Below the pieces are notes generated by a model that ran no database searches, was not told the DNA's origin, and was given only the letters and a program-made list of their open reading frames with translations. Positions 42,693 to 55,259 of a stretch of 64,000 nt of DNA are shown in pieces. The position numbers and the translations under genes are program-made. How positions within the stretch are numbered: position 1 is the stretch's first letter; every line of letters starts with the position of its first letter. The DNA is from Streptomyces sp. CB02923 (GTDB taxonomy: Bacteria > Actinomycetota > Actinomycetes > Streptomycetales > Streptomycetaceae), in contig NZ_LWKZ01000027.1 in assembly GCF_001905005.1 (NCBI RefSeq), positions 434,001-498,000 of the forward strand. Reading direction: 5' to 3'.

Positions 42693-44303
42693 TCAGTTGC
42701 TGCTCACGCCGCGGGCGAGTTCCCAGATCTGCAGGGCGGAGGAGGAGTTCAGGGCCCATTCGGCGCCGGTGATGTCGTCGCGGGCGGCGACGTACTGCTT
42801 GCCCTGCCACAGGGGCAGTACGGGCACCTCGTCCGCGATGATGTCCTGGGCCTGCTTGAAGCCCTCGGCGGCGGCGTTGCGGTCGGCCTGCTGCCGGGTG
42901 CCGGGGATCAGCTGGGACTCGATCTTGTTGTTGCGGTACGGGGAGTTGAGGAAGTTCCCCTTGCCGATGAACGGCGCGATGTAGTTGTCCGCGTCGGGGA
43001 GGTCGGCGAACCAGCCCATGCCGTAGGCGGCGTACTTGCCCTCGGACTGTTCCTTGCGGAACTGCGTCCAGTTGTCGACGCCCTTGATCTGGACGTCGAA
43101 CAGGCCGCTCTTGTTGAGCTGGTCCTTCAGCTCCTGGAACTCCTTGGCGGTGCTGGAGCCGTAGTGGTTCGAGGTGTAGGTGAGGGTGAGCTTCACCGGG
43201 GTGGTGATGTGCGCCTGCTGGAGGATCTTGCGGGCGGCGGGGACGCTCGGGTTGCCGTACTTGGTGAAGAACGAGTTGATGTGGCCGGTGAGCCCCTTGG
43301 GCACCAGGGAGTACAGCGGGTCGCCGGCGTAGGAGTACACGTCGCGTACCAGCGCGGAGCGGTTGACCAGCTGGGCCATGGCCTGCCGGACGGCCTTGTC
43401 GGCGACCGACGGGTCGTCGGTGTTGAAGGCCAGGTAGCGGATCTCGGAGCCGGGTACCGCCGTCAGGGCGACGTGTTCGTCGCGGGCGTTCTCCAGGCCC
43501 TTGACCTGGTCGGGTGTCAGGCTGCGGTTCATCAGGTCGATGTCGCCCTTGCGCAGGGCCTTCTCCATGCCGCCGGAGTCCTCGAAGAACTTCATCTCGA
43601 CGGCGGAGTTCTTCGCCTCGATTCCGCCCTTGTAGTCGGGGTTCTTGGTGAAGACGGCCTTGCTGACGCGCTGTCCGCTGTGCTCGACCTTGACGGTGTA
43701 CGGGCCGGAGCCGGAGACGTCGAAGCCCTTGTAGAGGCCCTTGGCCGGGTACACCTCGCTGTCGACGATGGCCGCTGCCGGGGTGGCGAGCTTCTGCGGG
43801 AAGGTGGCGTCCGGCTTCTTGAGGTGGAAGACCACTTCGGTCTCGCTGGGGGTCTCCACCTTGTCGACGTTGTCGACCAGGGAGATGGGGCCGCGGTCGT
43901 ACTTGATGGCCAGCATCCGGTCGATGGAGAACTTCACGTCCTTGGACGTGAGGGCGTGCCCGTTGGAGAATTTCAGGCCGCCGCGGAGTTTGCAGCGGAA
44001 CTGCTCGTTCTGGGTGTCCCGGAAGCCGCAGGACTCGGCGGCCTCCGGCACCGGTGCGGTGCCGGTCCGCGGCAGCCGCATGAGCGTCTGCAGCGTTCCG
44101 CGCAGCACGTTCCACGCGTCGACGTCGTACGCCTGCGCGGGGTCGAGCGGGGCGGGCGCGTCCTTGGTGGCCTCCAGTTGGGCGGTGGTTCCGACCTTGA
44201 TCGGCTTGCCGCCTTCGCCGGAGCCGTCCGAACTGCCGCAGGCGGCGAGTGTGGGGACGAGCAGACCGGCCAGGGCCGGCAGCACCAAGGTCTTGCGATT
44301 CAT
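42693..44303 (-). CDS. ABC-type oligopeptide-family substrate-binding lipoprotein (paralogue)
   Basis: 536 aa, solute-binding family 5. Signal peptide ending LAACGSSDG, then GGLKFSNGHALTSKDVKFSI and VPVLPLWQGKQYVAARDDIT; clearly related to its downstream neighbour over the whole length. ATG at 44303 with AAGGAAC. 150 bp separate the two genes, so they may be one transcript. Confidence 0.9.
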   Translation of the reverse strand: MNRKTLVLPALAGLLVPTLAACGSSDGSGEGGKPIKVGTTAQLEATKDAPAPLDPAQAYDVDAWNVLRGTLQTLMRLPRTGTAPVPEAAESCGFRDTQNEQFRCKLRGGLKFSNGHALTSKDVKFSIDRMLAIKYDRGPISLVDNVDKVETPSETEVVFHLKKPDATFPQKLATPAAAIVDSEVYPAKGLYKGFDVSGSGPYTVKVEHSGQRVSKAVFTKNPDYKGGIEAKNSAVEMKFFEDSGGMEKALRKGDIDLMNRSLTPDQVKGLENARDEHVALTAVPGSEIRYLAFNTDDPSVADKAVRQAMAQLVNRSALVRDVYSYAGDPLYSLVPKGLTGHINSFFTKYGNPSVPAARKILQQAHITTPVKLTLTYTSNHYGSSTAKEFQELKDQLNKSGLFDVQIKGVDNWTQFRKEQSEGKYAAYGMGWFADLPDADNYIAPFIGKGNFLNSPYRNNKIESQLIPGTRQQADRNAAAEGFKQAQDIIADEVPVLPLWQGKQYVAARDDITGAEWALNSSSALQIWELARGVSSN

Positions 44304-44677
44304 CGTCGGCAGGTTCCTTATCAGCGCAGAGGTGTTGCTCGCGTTGACATTAGTAGGAACGGCCAGGGCGTCCGGGACACAACAGAGTTGAACGGTTATC
44401 ACGCCCGGATAACGGCCGCCGGATGACCGATATCCGGACGGTGGAACGATTCGTACGCGCCTCCATCAATCCGGACACTTACCCCCAGGGAAACCAGCAG
44501 AAAGCGCCCATGGAACGACCATGGTCCACGCTGTCGACGGGCTGACACGTGAGAAACGTCACTCCCACATTGAGGAGATCATCAGAGGTAATTCAGCCAG
44601 CGCATTCGTCACGGAAAATGAGCGGCCCACTCCTTACAGTTTCTTCCGCTTTCGCCGGAACACGCTCAGTGCACGCT
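44304..44677. other. Non-coding gap upstream of the binding-protein genes
   Basis: No gene supported. AT-richer than its surroundings. It holds GTTATC/GATAAC (about 44394-44413), ATATC/GATAT strings and twin CCATGG palindromes separated by 5 bp near 44509-44525. Likely promoter and operator area of the binding-protein pair. Confidence 0.4.
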
Positions 44678-45379
44678 TCACCGGCCATCCGTGATCAAGG
44701 ACCGGAGAAATGGGAGATCCACTTCTTCGAGCGATCCGACCACGGTGCGGCCCGCGCCGGCGCCGATCGGAGTCACCGACGGCACGGCGACGACCTGGCA
44801 GCCGGCCGCCTCCCCGGCCGTCACACCGGTGACGGTGTCCTCCACCACGGCGCACCGCCGCGGGTCCACACCGAGCCGGGCGGCCGCGGTCAGATACGGG
44901 TCCGGGTGGGGCTTCGTACGGGGCAGGTCGTCGCCGGCCAGCGTCAGGCGGAAGTTCTCCGGGCCCAGGGAGTGCAGCATCCGGTCGATGATGGTGCGGT
45001 GCGAGGCGGAGACCAGGGCGGTCGGCACGCCGTGCGCGGCCAGCTCCGCCAGCAGCCGGCGGGCGCCGGGCATCAGCGGCACGCCGCGGGCGATGCGCTC
45101 GGCGAACCGGGCGTTGAGCAGCACGGTCAGGTCGTCCAGGCCGATGTCGGCGCCGGTCACGCCGATCAGGTACGCGGCGCTGCGCGTCATCGGCCCCCCG
45201 ACGACGACCTGGCGGTGGTGGTCGTCCAGTACGTGGCCCAGCTCGGCGAAGACCGCGGCCTCCGCCTCCCACCAGAAGCCCTCGGTGTCGACGAGGGTGC
45301 CGTCCAGGTCGAGGAAGACGGCCTGCAGGGTGGCGCCGTCGGCCGTACGGGTTCCTGTCGCGGGGATGCTGCTGGTCAT
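44678..45379 (-). CDS. HAD-superfamily hydrolase (beta-phosphoglucomutase/phosphatase-like)
   Basis: 233 aa. Motif I AVFLDLDGTLVDTEGFWWEA, motif II ALVSASHR, motif III Lys in PRTKPHPDPYL and motif IV CAVVEDTVTGVTAGEAAG. Subfamily I cap domain between motifs I and II. ATG at 45379. Follows metH on the same strand behind a hairpin. Substrate is probably a sugar or nucleoside phosphate; not determinable. Confidence 0.9.
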   Translation of the reverse strand: MTSSIPATGTRTADGATLQAVFLDLDGTLVDTEGFWWEAEAAVFAELGHVLDDHHRQVVVGGPMTRSAAYLIGVTGADIGLDDLTVLLNARFAERIARGVPLMPGARRLLAELAAHGVPTALVSASHRTIIDRMLHSLGPENFRLTLAGDDLPRTKPHPDPYLTAAARLGVDPRRCAVVEDTVTGVTAGEAAGCQVVAVPSVTPIGAGAGRTVVGSLEEVDLPFLRSLITDGR

Positions 45380-45420
45380 CCGTGCACCTCCGTCGTCACG
45401 CGTCCCCGAAGGGACGAAAG

Positions 45421-45457
45421 GGCCGGCCGCTCTCCCGCGTGGGGGAGGCGACCGGCC
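45421..45457 (-). terminator. Imperfect hairpin after metH
   Basis: GGCCGG/CCGGCC, CGC/GCG and CTCCC/GGGAG pair in order with small bulges around GCGT, between the metH stop and the HAD start. Confidence 0.5.
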
Positions 45458-45539
45458 ACTACCGGACCGACCAGTGTACGACTGTGCGGGGGGACGCGCG
45501 TGGCCCGCGGGAACTTCCGTGGCCTCCCCGGTCCCGGCG

Positions 45540-49049
<3,510 letters not shown>

Positions 49050-49372
49050 GGAGGTGCTCCCCTGGTTGCGACGGCTGTCGGCTTTGCGCCTTCCGGGAGA
49101 AGGCGCACCCGGTCAGGGTAGCGGGCGTGGCTGTCGGGGGCCCGGGTGTCCCACGGCGTGGACGGTTCCCGGCCCGCGCCATGCCCGGTTCCGGGCCGGT
49201 CCCGGACTTGGTCAAGATCATTGACAGGCGTCGGCCGACTGCCACAGGGTCGGCATTCACCGATATCGTTCAGCATTGCCGAACCGCTCCCCGGAGCCGA
49301 TCGGCGCTGCCGCACACCGCGTCACGCGCATCACGTCACCCGCTGCACACCGCTTCACCCGGAGGTTGCCCG
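49050..49372. promoter_or_regulatory. Divergent metH / gylR promoter region
   Basis: No gene. metH side: hairpin TGCGCCTTC/GAAGGCGCA at 49085-49107, 36-58 nt before the ATG. gylR side: TTGACA (49221-49226), 18 nt, CAGGGT (49245-49250) is a good housekeeping promoter. CATTGCCGAAC (49274-49284) resembles, at 10 of 11 positions, CATTGTCGAAC in the glpF operator region and may be a GylR self-regulation half-site. Confidence 0.55.
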
Positions 49373-50146
49373 ATGGCACGGACCATCCAGTCGCTGGAGC
49401 GTGCCGCCGCGATGCTGCGGCTGCTGGCCGGCGGCGAGCGGCGGCTGGGACTCTCCGACATCTCCTCCGCGCTGGGCCTGGCCAAGGGCACCGCGCACGG
49501 CATCCTGCGCACCCTCCAGCAGGAGGGCTTCGTCGAGCAGGACCCGGCGTCCGGCCGCTACCAGCTGGGCGCGGAGCTGCTGCGCCTGGGCAACAGCTAC
49601 CTGGACGTGCACGAGCTGCGCGCCCGCGCGCTCGTGTGGACGGACGACCTGGCGCGGTCCAGCGGCGAGAGCGTCTATCTGGGGGTGCTGCACCAGCAGG
49701 GCGTGCTGATCGTGCACCACGTCTTCCGGCCCGACGACAGCCGCCAGGTGCTGGAGGTGGGCGCGATGCACCCGCTGCACAGCACGGCGCTGGGCAAGGT
49801 GCTGACCGCGTACGACCCGGTGGCGCACAGCGAGGCGACGGAGGCCGAGCGGCAGGCGTTCACGCCGCGCACGGTGACCGGGCTGGAGGAGCTGGAGGGT
49901 GTGCTGGACCTCACCCGGGCGCGGGGCTGGGCGGCCGACGTGGAGGAGACCTGGGAGGGCGTGGCGTCGGTGGCCGCGCCCATCCACGACCGGCGCCGGA
50001 TGCCGGTGGGCGCGGTGGGGGTGACCGGTGCGGTGGAGCGGGTCTGCCGGGACGGCGAGCCGGGTGAGCTGCGGCCGGAAATCGTCGCTGCTGTGAGGGA
50101 TTGCGCACGTGCGGTCTCCCGGGACCTGGGCGCAGGGCGATTCTGA
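49373..50146 (+). CDS. gylR: IclR-family repressor of the glycerol operon
   Basis: 257 aa. Winged HTH (SLERAAAMLRLLAGGERRLG, LSDISSALGLAKGTAHGILR) and IclR effector domain (VLIVHHVFRPDDSRQVLEVG, MHPLHSTALGKVLTAY, RGWAADVEETWEGVASVAAP). ATG at 49373 with GGAGGT. Lies immediately upstream of glpF-glpK-glpD exactly like gylR of Streptomyces gylCABX; glycerol 3-phosphate is the expected inducer. Confidence 0.95.
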   Translation: MARTIQSLERAAAMLRLLAGGERRLGLSDISSALGLAKGTAHGILRTLQQEGFVEQDPASGRYQLGAELLRLGNSYLDVHELRARALVWTDDLARSSGESVYLGVLHQQGVLIVHHVFRPDDSRQVLEVGAMHPLHSTALGKVLTAYDPVAHSEATEAERQAFTPRTVTGLEELEGVLDLTRARGWAADVEETWEGVASVAAPIHDRRRMPVGAVGVTGAVERVCRDGEPGELRPEIVAAVRDCARAVSRDLGAGRF

Positions 50147-50237
50147 CCCGTCCCGTCCCATATGTTCACCTAAGTTTTCAGTCACAGAACCCTTGACGGG
50201 GTGCTGCGTGTGAAGAAAACTGCCGTTCGTCGGTCGG

Positions 50238-50261
50238 CATTGTCGAACACCAAACGACAAT
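50238..50261. promoter_or_regulatory. Candidate GylR operator upstream of glpF
   Basis: ATTGTCG (50239-50245) and CGACAAT (50255-50261) form a perfect inverted repeat with a 9-nt spacer, followed by an AT-rich TATTCGTTATGG. The left half resembles a site upstream of gylR itself. Position 113 bp before the glpF start suits a repressor site. Confidence 0.6.
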
Positions 50262-50373
50262 ATTCGTTATGGTGGACATTGCCGGAGGCCGACCAACGCC
50301 CTCTCGGAGGGCGCGGACCTCCGGAGGGACCCGGGGTCCGCCTTCCCCTGGACGAAGGACAAAGGAGTCGCGG

Positions 50374-51162
50374 GTGTCCAGCTCCGACATCTTCATCAGC
50401 GAGACCATCGGTACCGCTGTTCTGACCCTGCTGGGCGGTGGCGTCTGCGCCGCCGTCACGCTCAAGCGCTCAAAGGCGTACAACGCGGGTTGGGTGGCCA
50501 TCTCCTTCGGGTGGGGCCTCGCCGTACTGACCGGCGCGTACATCGCGTCGAAGTCGGGCGCGCACCTCAACCCGGCGGTCACCGTGGGACTGGCCGTCAA
50601 GGGCGGCACGCCGTGGGGCGACGTACCGGTGTACTTCGCCGCACAGCTGCTCGGCGCCATGATCGGCGCGGTGCTCGTGTGGCTCGCGTACTACGGCCAC
50701 TTCCAGGCCCATCTGCGCGACCCGGAGATCGTGGGCGAGCAGAGCGGTCAGGAAGGCATGGTCGACAAGGCGGCGGCCCCCAAGGCCGGCCCGGTTCTCG
50801 GGGTCTTCTCCACCGGACCCGAGATCCGCAACGCGGTGCAGAACCTGACCACTGAGGTCATCGCCACCATCGTGCTCGTGCTGGCGATCCTCACGCAGGG
50901 CCTCAGCGACGACGGCAAGGGCGTCGGCGTCATCGGTGCACTGCTGACCGCGTTCGTGGTCGTCGGCATCGGTCTGTCGCTCGGCGGCCCGACCGGCTAC
51001 GCGATCAACCCGGTTCGCGACCTCGGTCCGCGTATCGTCCATGCGCTGCTTCCGCTGCCGAACAAGGGCGGGTCGGACTGGGGCTACGCGTGGATCCCGG
51101 TCGCCGGTCCGCTGATCGGCGGCGTGATCGCCGGTGGTATCTACAACATCGCGTTCGCCTGA
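50374..51162 (+). CDS. glpF: Glycerol facilitator (aquaglyceroporin)
   Basis: 262 aa, six-span MIP channel. First pore motif GAHLNPAVTVG is canonical. The second reads GYAINPVRDLGPRI, with NPV instead of NPA but with the aspartate typical of glycerol channels. GTG at 50374 with AAGGAG. First gene of the catabolic operon; 35 bp to glpK. Confidence 0.94.
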   Translation: MSSSDIFISETIGTAVLTLLGGGVCAAVTLKRSKAYNAGWVAISFGWGLAVLTGAYIASKSGAHLNPAVTVGLAVKGGTPWGDVPVYFAAQLLGAMIGAVLVWLAYYGHFQAHLRDPEIVGEQSGQEGMVDKAAAPKAGPVLGVFSTGPEIRNAVQNLTTEVIATIVLVLAILTQGLSDDGKGVGVIGALLTAFVVVGIGLSLGGPTGYAINPVRDLGPRIVHALLPLPNKGGSDWGYAWIPVAGPLIGGVIAGGIYNIAFA

Positions 51163-51197
51163 GCCGCGCCGCCTGACAGAAGATTTTTGGAGCACAC

Positions 51198-52739
<1,542 letters not shown>

Positions 52740-52741
52740 TC

Positions 52742-54352
52742 ATGAGCACCCTGCAGAGCGTCCCGGCACTTGGGACGCACCCGGCCGACGGTTCGACCCA
52801 GAGCCGCGCCGAGACTCGGGAGCAGCTTTCCAAGGCGACGTACGACCTCCTGGTGATCGGCGGCGGCATCCTGGGCATCTCCACCGCCTGGCACGCCGCG
52901 CAGTCGGGACTGCGGGTTGCGCTGGTGGACGCCGGCGACTTCGCCGGCGCCACCTCCTCCGCCTCCTCCAAGCTCCTCCACGGCGGTCTGCGCTACCTGC
53001 AGACCGGCGCGGTCAAGCTGGTGGCGGAGAACCACTTCGAGCGCCGTGCGGTCTCCCGTGAGGTGGCCCCCCATCTCGCCAACCCCCTGACCTTCTACCT
53101 GCCGGTCTACAAGGGCGGCCCGCACGGCGCGGCCAAGCTCGGCGCGGGCGTCTTCGCCTACTCCGCGCTGTCCGCCTTCGGTGACGGTGTCGGTCACGTC
53201 ATCAGCCCGTCCAAGGCCCAGCGCGACGTGCCGGAGCTGCGTACGGACAACCTCAAGGCCGTGGCCGTGTACGGCGACGACCAGATGAACGACGCGCGGA
53301 TGGCCCTGATGACGGTCCGCGCGGCCGTCGAGGCCGGCGCCACGGTCCTGAACCACGCCGAGGTCACCGGGCTGCGCTTCACGCAGGGCCGGGTCACCGG
53401 TGCCGAGCTCAAGGACGGCACCGACGGCACCGAGTTCGGCCTCAACGCGCGCCTGGTCCTGAACGCGACCGGCCCGTGGGTCGACCACCTGCGCAAGATG
53501 GAGAACCCGAACGCGGCGCCCTCCATCCGCCTGTCCAAGGGCGCGCACCTGGTCCTCAAGCGCACCTCCCCCTGGAAGGCCGCGCTGGCGACCCCGATCG
53601 ACAAGTACCGCATCACCTTCGCCCTCCCCTGGGAGGACATGCTGCTGCTCGGCACGACCGACGAGGAGTTCGAGGGCGACCCGGCGGACGTCCGCGTCAC
53701 CGAGAAGGACACCGCGCAGATCCTGGACGAGGCGGCCTTCTCCGTCCGCGACCAGCAGCTGTCCCGTGACCTGATCACCTATTCCTTCGCGGGTCTGCGG
53801 GTGCTGCCGGGCGGCCCCGGCGACACCTCCAAGGCCAAGCGCGAGACCGTCGTCACCGAGGGCGCGGGCGGCATGCTGTCCGTCGCGGGCGGCAAGTGGA
53901 CGACGTTCCGCCACATCGGCCGTACGGTCATGAACAAGCTGGCGGCGCTGCCGGGCCAGCCGCTGGCCGAGGACATGGAGCCGATCGCGCACCTGCCGAA
54001 GAAGCTGCCGCTGCCGGGTATCGCCAACCCCAACGCGGTCGCCCACCGCCTGCTGGTCGACGGCTCGGCCCCCGGCCCGCGCATGGCGCCGGAGACCGCC
54101 CGTCACCTGGCCACCCACTACGGTTCGCTGTCCTTCGACATCGCGCGGCTGGCCAACGAGGACGCGGCCCTCGCCGAGCGCATCCACCCGGACGCCCCGG
54201 AGATCTGGGCCCAGGTCGTCTACGCCCGCGACCACGAGTGGGCCGAGACGGTCGACGACGTGCTGCGCCGCCGCACCACGCTGACCATCCGCGGCCTGGA
54301 CACGGAGGACGTCCGCGCCCGTACCAAGTCCATACTGGGGCAGCGCGGCTGA
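52742..54352 (+). CDS. glpD: FAD-dependent glycerol-3-phosphate dehydrogenase
   Basis: 536 aa. Dinucleotide fold YDLLVIGGGILGISTAWHAA, then SSASSKLLHGGLRYLQTGAV, FALPWEDMLLLGTTDEEFEG and VAGGKWTTFRHIGRTVMNKL, with the C-terminal helical domain. ATG at 52742; ribosome site GAGGAG is inside the glpK end, so translation is coupled. Oxidises glycerol 3-phosphate to DHAP at the membrane. Confidence 0.96.
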   Translation: MSTLQSVPALGTHPADGSTQSRAETREQLSKATYDLLVIGGGILGISTAWHAAQSGLRVALVDAGDFAGATSSASSKLLHGGLRYLQTGAVKLVAENHFERRAVSREVAPHLANPLTFYLPVYKGGPHGAAKLGAGVFAYSALSAFGDGVGHVISPSKAQRDVPELRTDNLKAVAVYGDDQMNDARMALMTVRAAVEAGATVLNHAEVTGLRFTQGRVTGAELKDGTDGTEFGLNARLVLNATGPWVDHLRKMENPNAAPSIRLSKGAHLVLKRTSPWKAALATPIDKYRITFALPWEDMLLLGTTDEEFEGDPADVRVTEKDTAQILDEAAFSVRDQQLSRDLITYSFAGLRVLPGGPGDTSKAKRETVVTEGAGGMLSVAGGKWTTFRHIGRTVMNKLAALPGQPLAEDMEPIAHLPKKLPLPGIANPNAVAHRLLVDGSAPGPRMAPETARHLATHYGSLSFDIARLANEDAALAERIHPDAPEIWAQVVYARDHEWAETVDDVLRRRTTLTIRGLDTEDVRARTKSILGQRG

Positions 54353-54374
54353 CGCCCCGCCACCCACCGCTGTC

Positions 54375-54411
54375 CCGAAGGGCGGCTCCCGGCCCGGGAG
54401 CCGCCCTTCGG
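54375..54411 (+). terminator. Strong hairpin terminator of the glycerol operon
   Basis: A 37-bp perfect palindrome centred on 54393: CCGAAGGGCGGCTCCCGG and its complement, 22 bp after the glpD stop. Confidence 0.9.
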
Positions 54412-54468
54412 CGTGTCCGGACACCGTACGGCCCTCCTCCGGGCGGACGACGGGATGCGGCGGCGGGC

Positions 54469-54576
54469 GGGAACGCGACGGCAGACGGGAACGCGGCGGC
54501 AGGCGGGAACGCGACGACAGACGGGAACGCGACGGCAGACGGGGATACGGCGGCAGGCGGGAACGCGACGACACGC
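54469..54576. repeat. 18-bp tandem repeat, six copies, upstream of mtnD
   Basis: Units such as GGGAACGCGACGGCAGAC and GGGAACGCGGCGGCAGGC follow one another from 54469 to 54576, ending 2 bp before a TAGCAT -10-like element (54579-54584) of the methionine-salvage operon. The rest of the 310-bp gap shows only the glpD terminator. Confidence 0.85.
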
Positions 54577-54662
54577 CCTAGCATCGCCAGGAAGGGCCCG
54601 GCCGGTCCTCGCGGCCTCCGGCCCGTGTTTCTCCAGACCCGTCGCCGACCTCGGAGATCCTC

Positions 54663-55259
54663 ATGACCTTGCTGACCACCTGGCCGGAGAGCGGCCCGGA
54701 GACCGTGCTGCGGCGCACGTCGGAGCCCGCGGAGATCGCCGCCGCGCTGGCGCCGATCGGGGTGCGCTACGAGCAGTGGCCGGTGCGCGCGGACGTGGCG
54801 CCGGACGCGGAGCCCGCCGCCGTCCTCGCGGCGTACCGGGCGGAGATCGGGAAACTGACCGCCGAGGAGGGGTTCGTGACGGTGGACGTGGCGTCCCTGC
54901 ACCCCTGCGACGACCTCGGCTGGCCGGAGAAGGCACGGGCGGCGCGGGAGATGTTCCTCGCCGAGCACATCCACGAGGACGACGACGAGGTGCGGTTCTT
55001 CGTCGCCGGGTCCGGGGTGTTCTACCTGCACGCGGGCGGCGAGGTGCACGCCGTGCTGTGCGAGGAGGGCGACCTGCTGGGCGTGCCGCGGGGCACCACC
55101 CACTGGTTCGACATGGGCACCCGGCCGTCGTTCACGGCCCTGCGCTTCTTCCACGAGGAGGACGGCTGGATCGCCGCGTTCACGGGGGACGGCATCGCGC
55201 TGCGGTTCCCGGACTTCGACACGCTCCGGGCCGGGCGGCCGGAACGGGGCGCGGCGTGA
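54663..55259 (+). CDS. mtnD: Acireductone dioxygenase
   Basis: 198-aa cupin. Metal ligands His102, His104 and Glu108 in EHIHEDDDEVRFF, and His147 in VPRGTTHWFDMG. ATG at 54663. Converts acireductone to 2-keto-4-methylthiobutyrate and formate (Fe form) or methylthiopropionate and CO (Ni form). Its stop overlaps the next start by 4 nt. Confidence 0.95.
   Translation: MTLLTTWPESGPETVLRRTSEPAEIAAALAPIGVRYEQWPVRADVAPDAEPAAVLAAYRAEIGKLTAEEGFVTVDVASLHPCDDLGWPEKARAAREMFLAEHIHEDDDEVRFFVAGSGVFYLHAGGEVHAVLCEEGDLLGVPRGTTHWFDMGTRPSFTALRFFHEEDGWIAAFTGDGIALRFPDFDTLRAGRPERGAA

Noticed and set aside
49050..49200. SAM, SAH or cobalamin riboswitch before metH
   Set aside because: Only an isolated short hairpin and a GCAACC string were seen; the core helices and conserved loops of those aptamers could not be built by eye.
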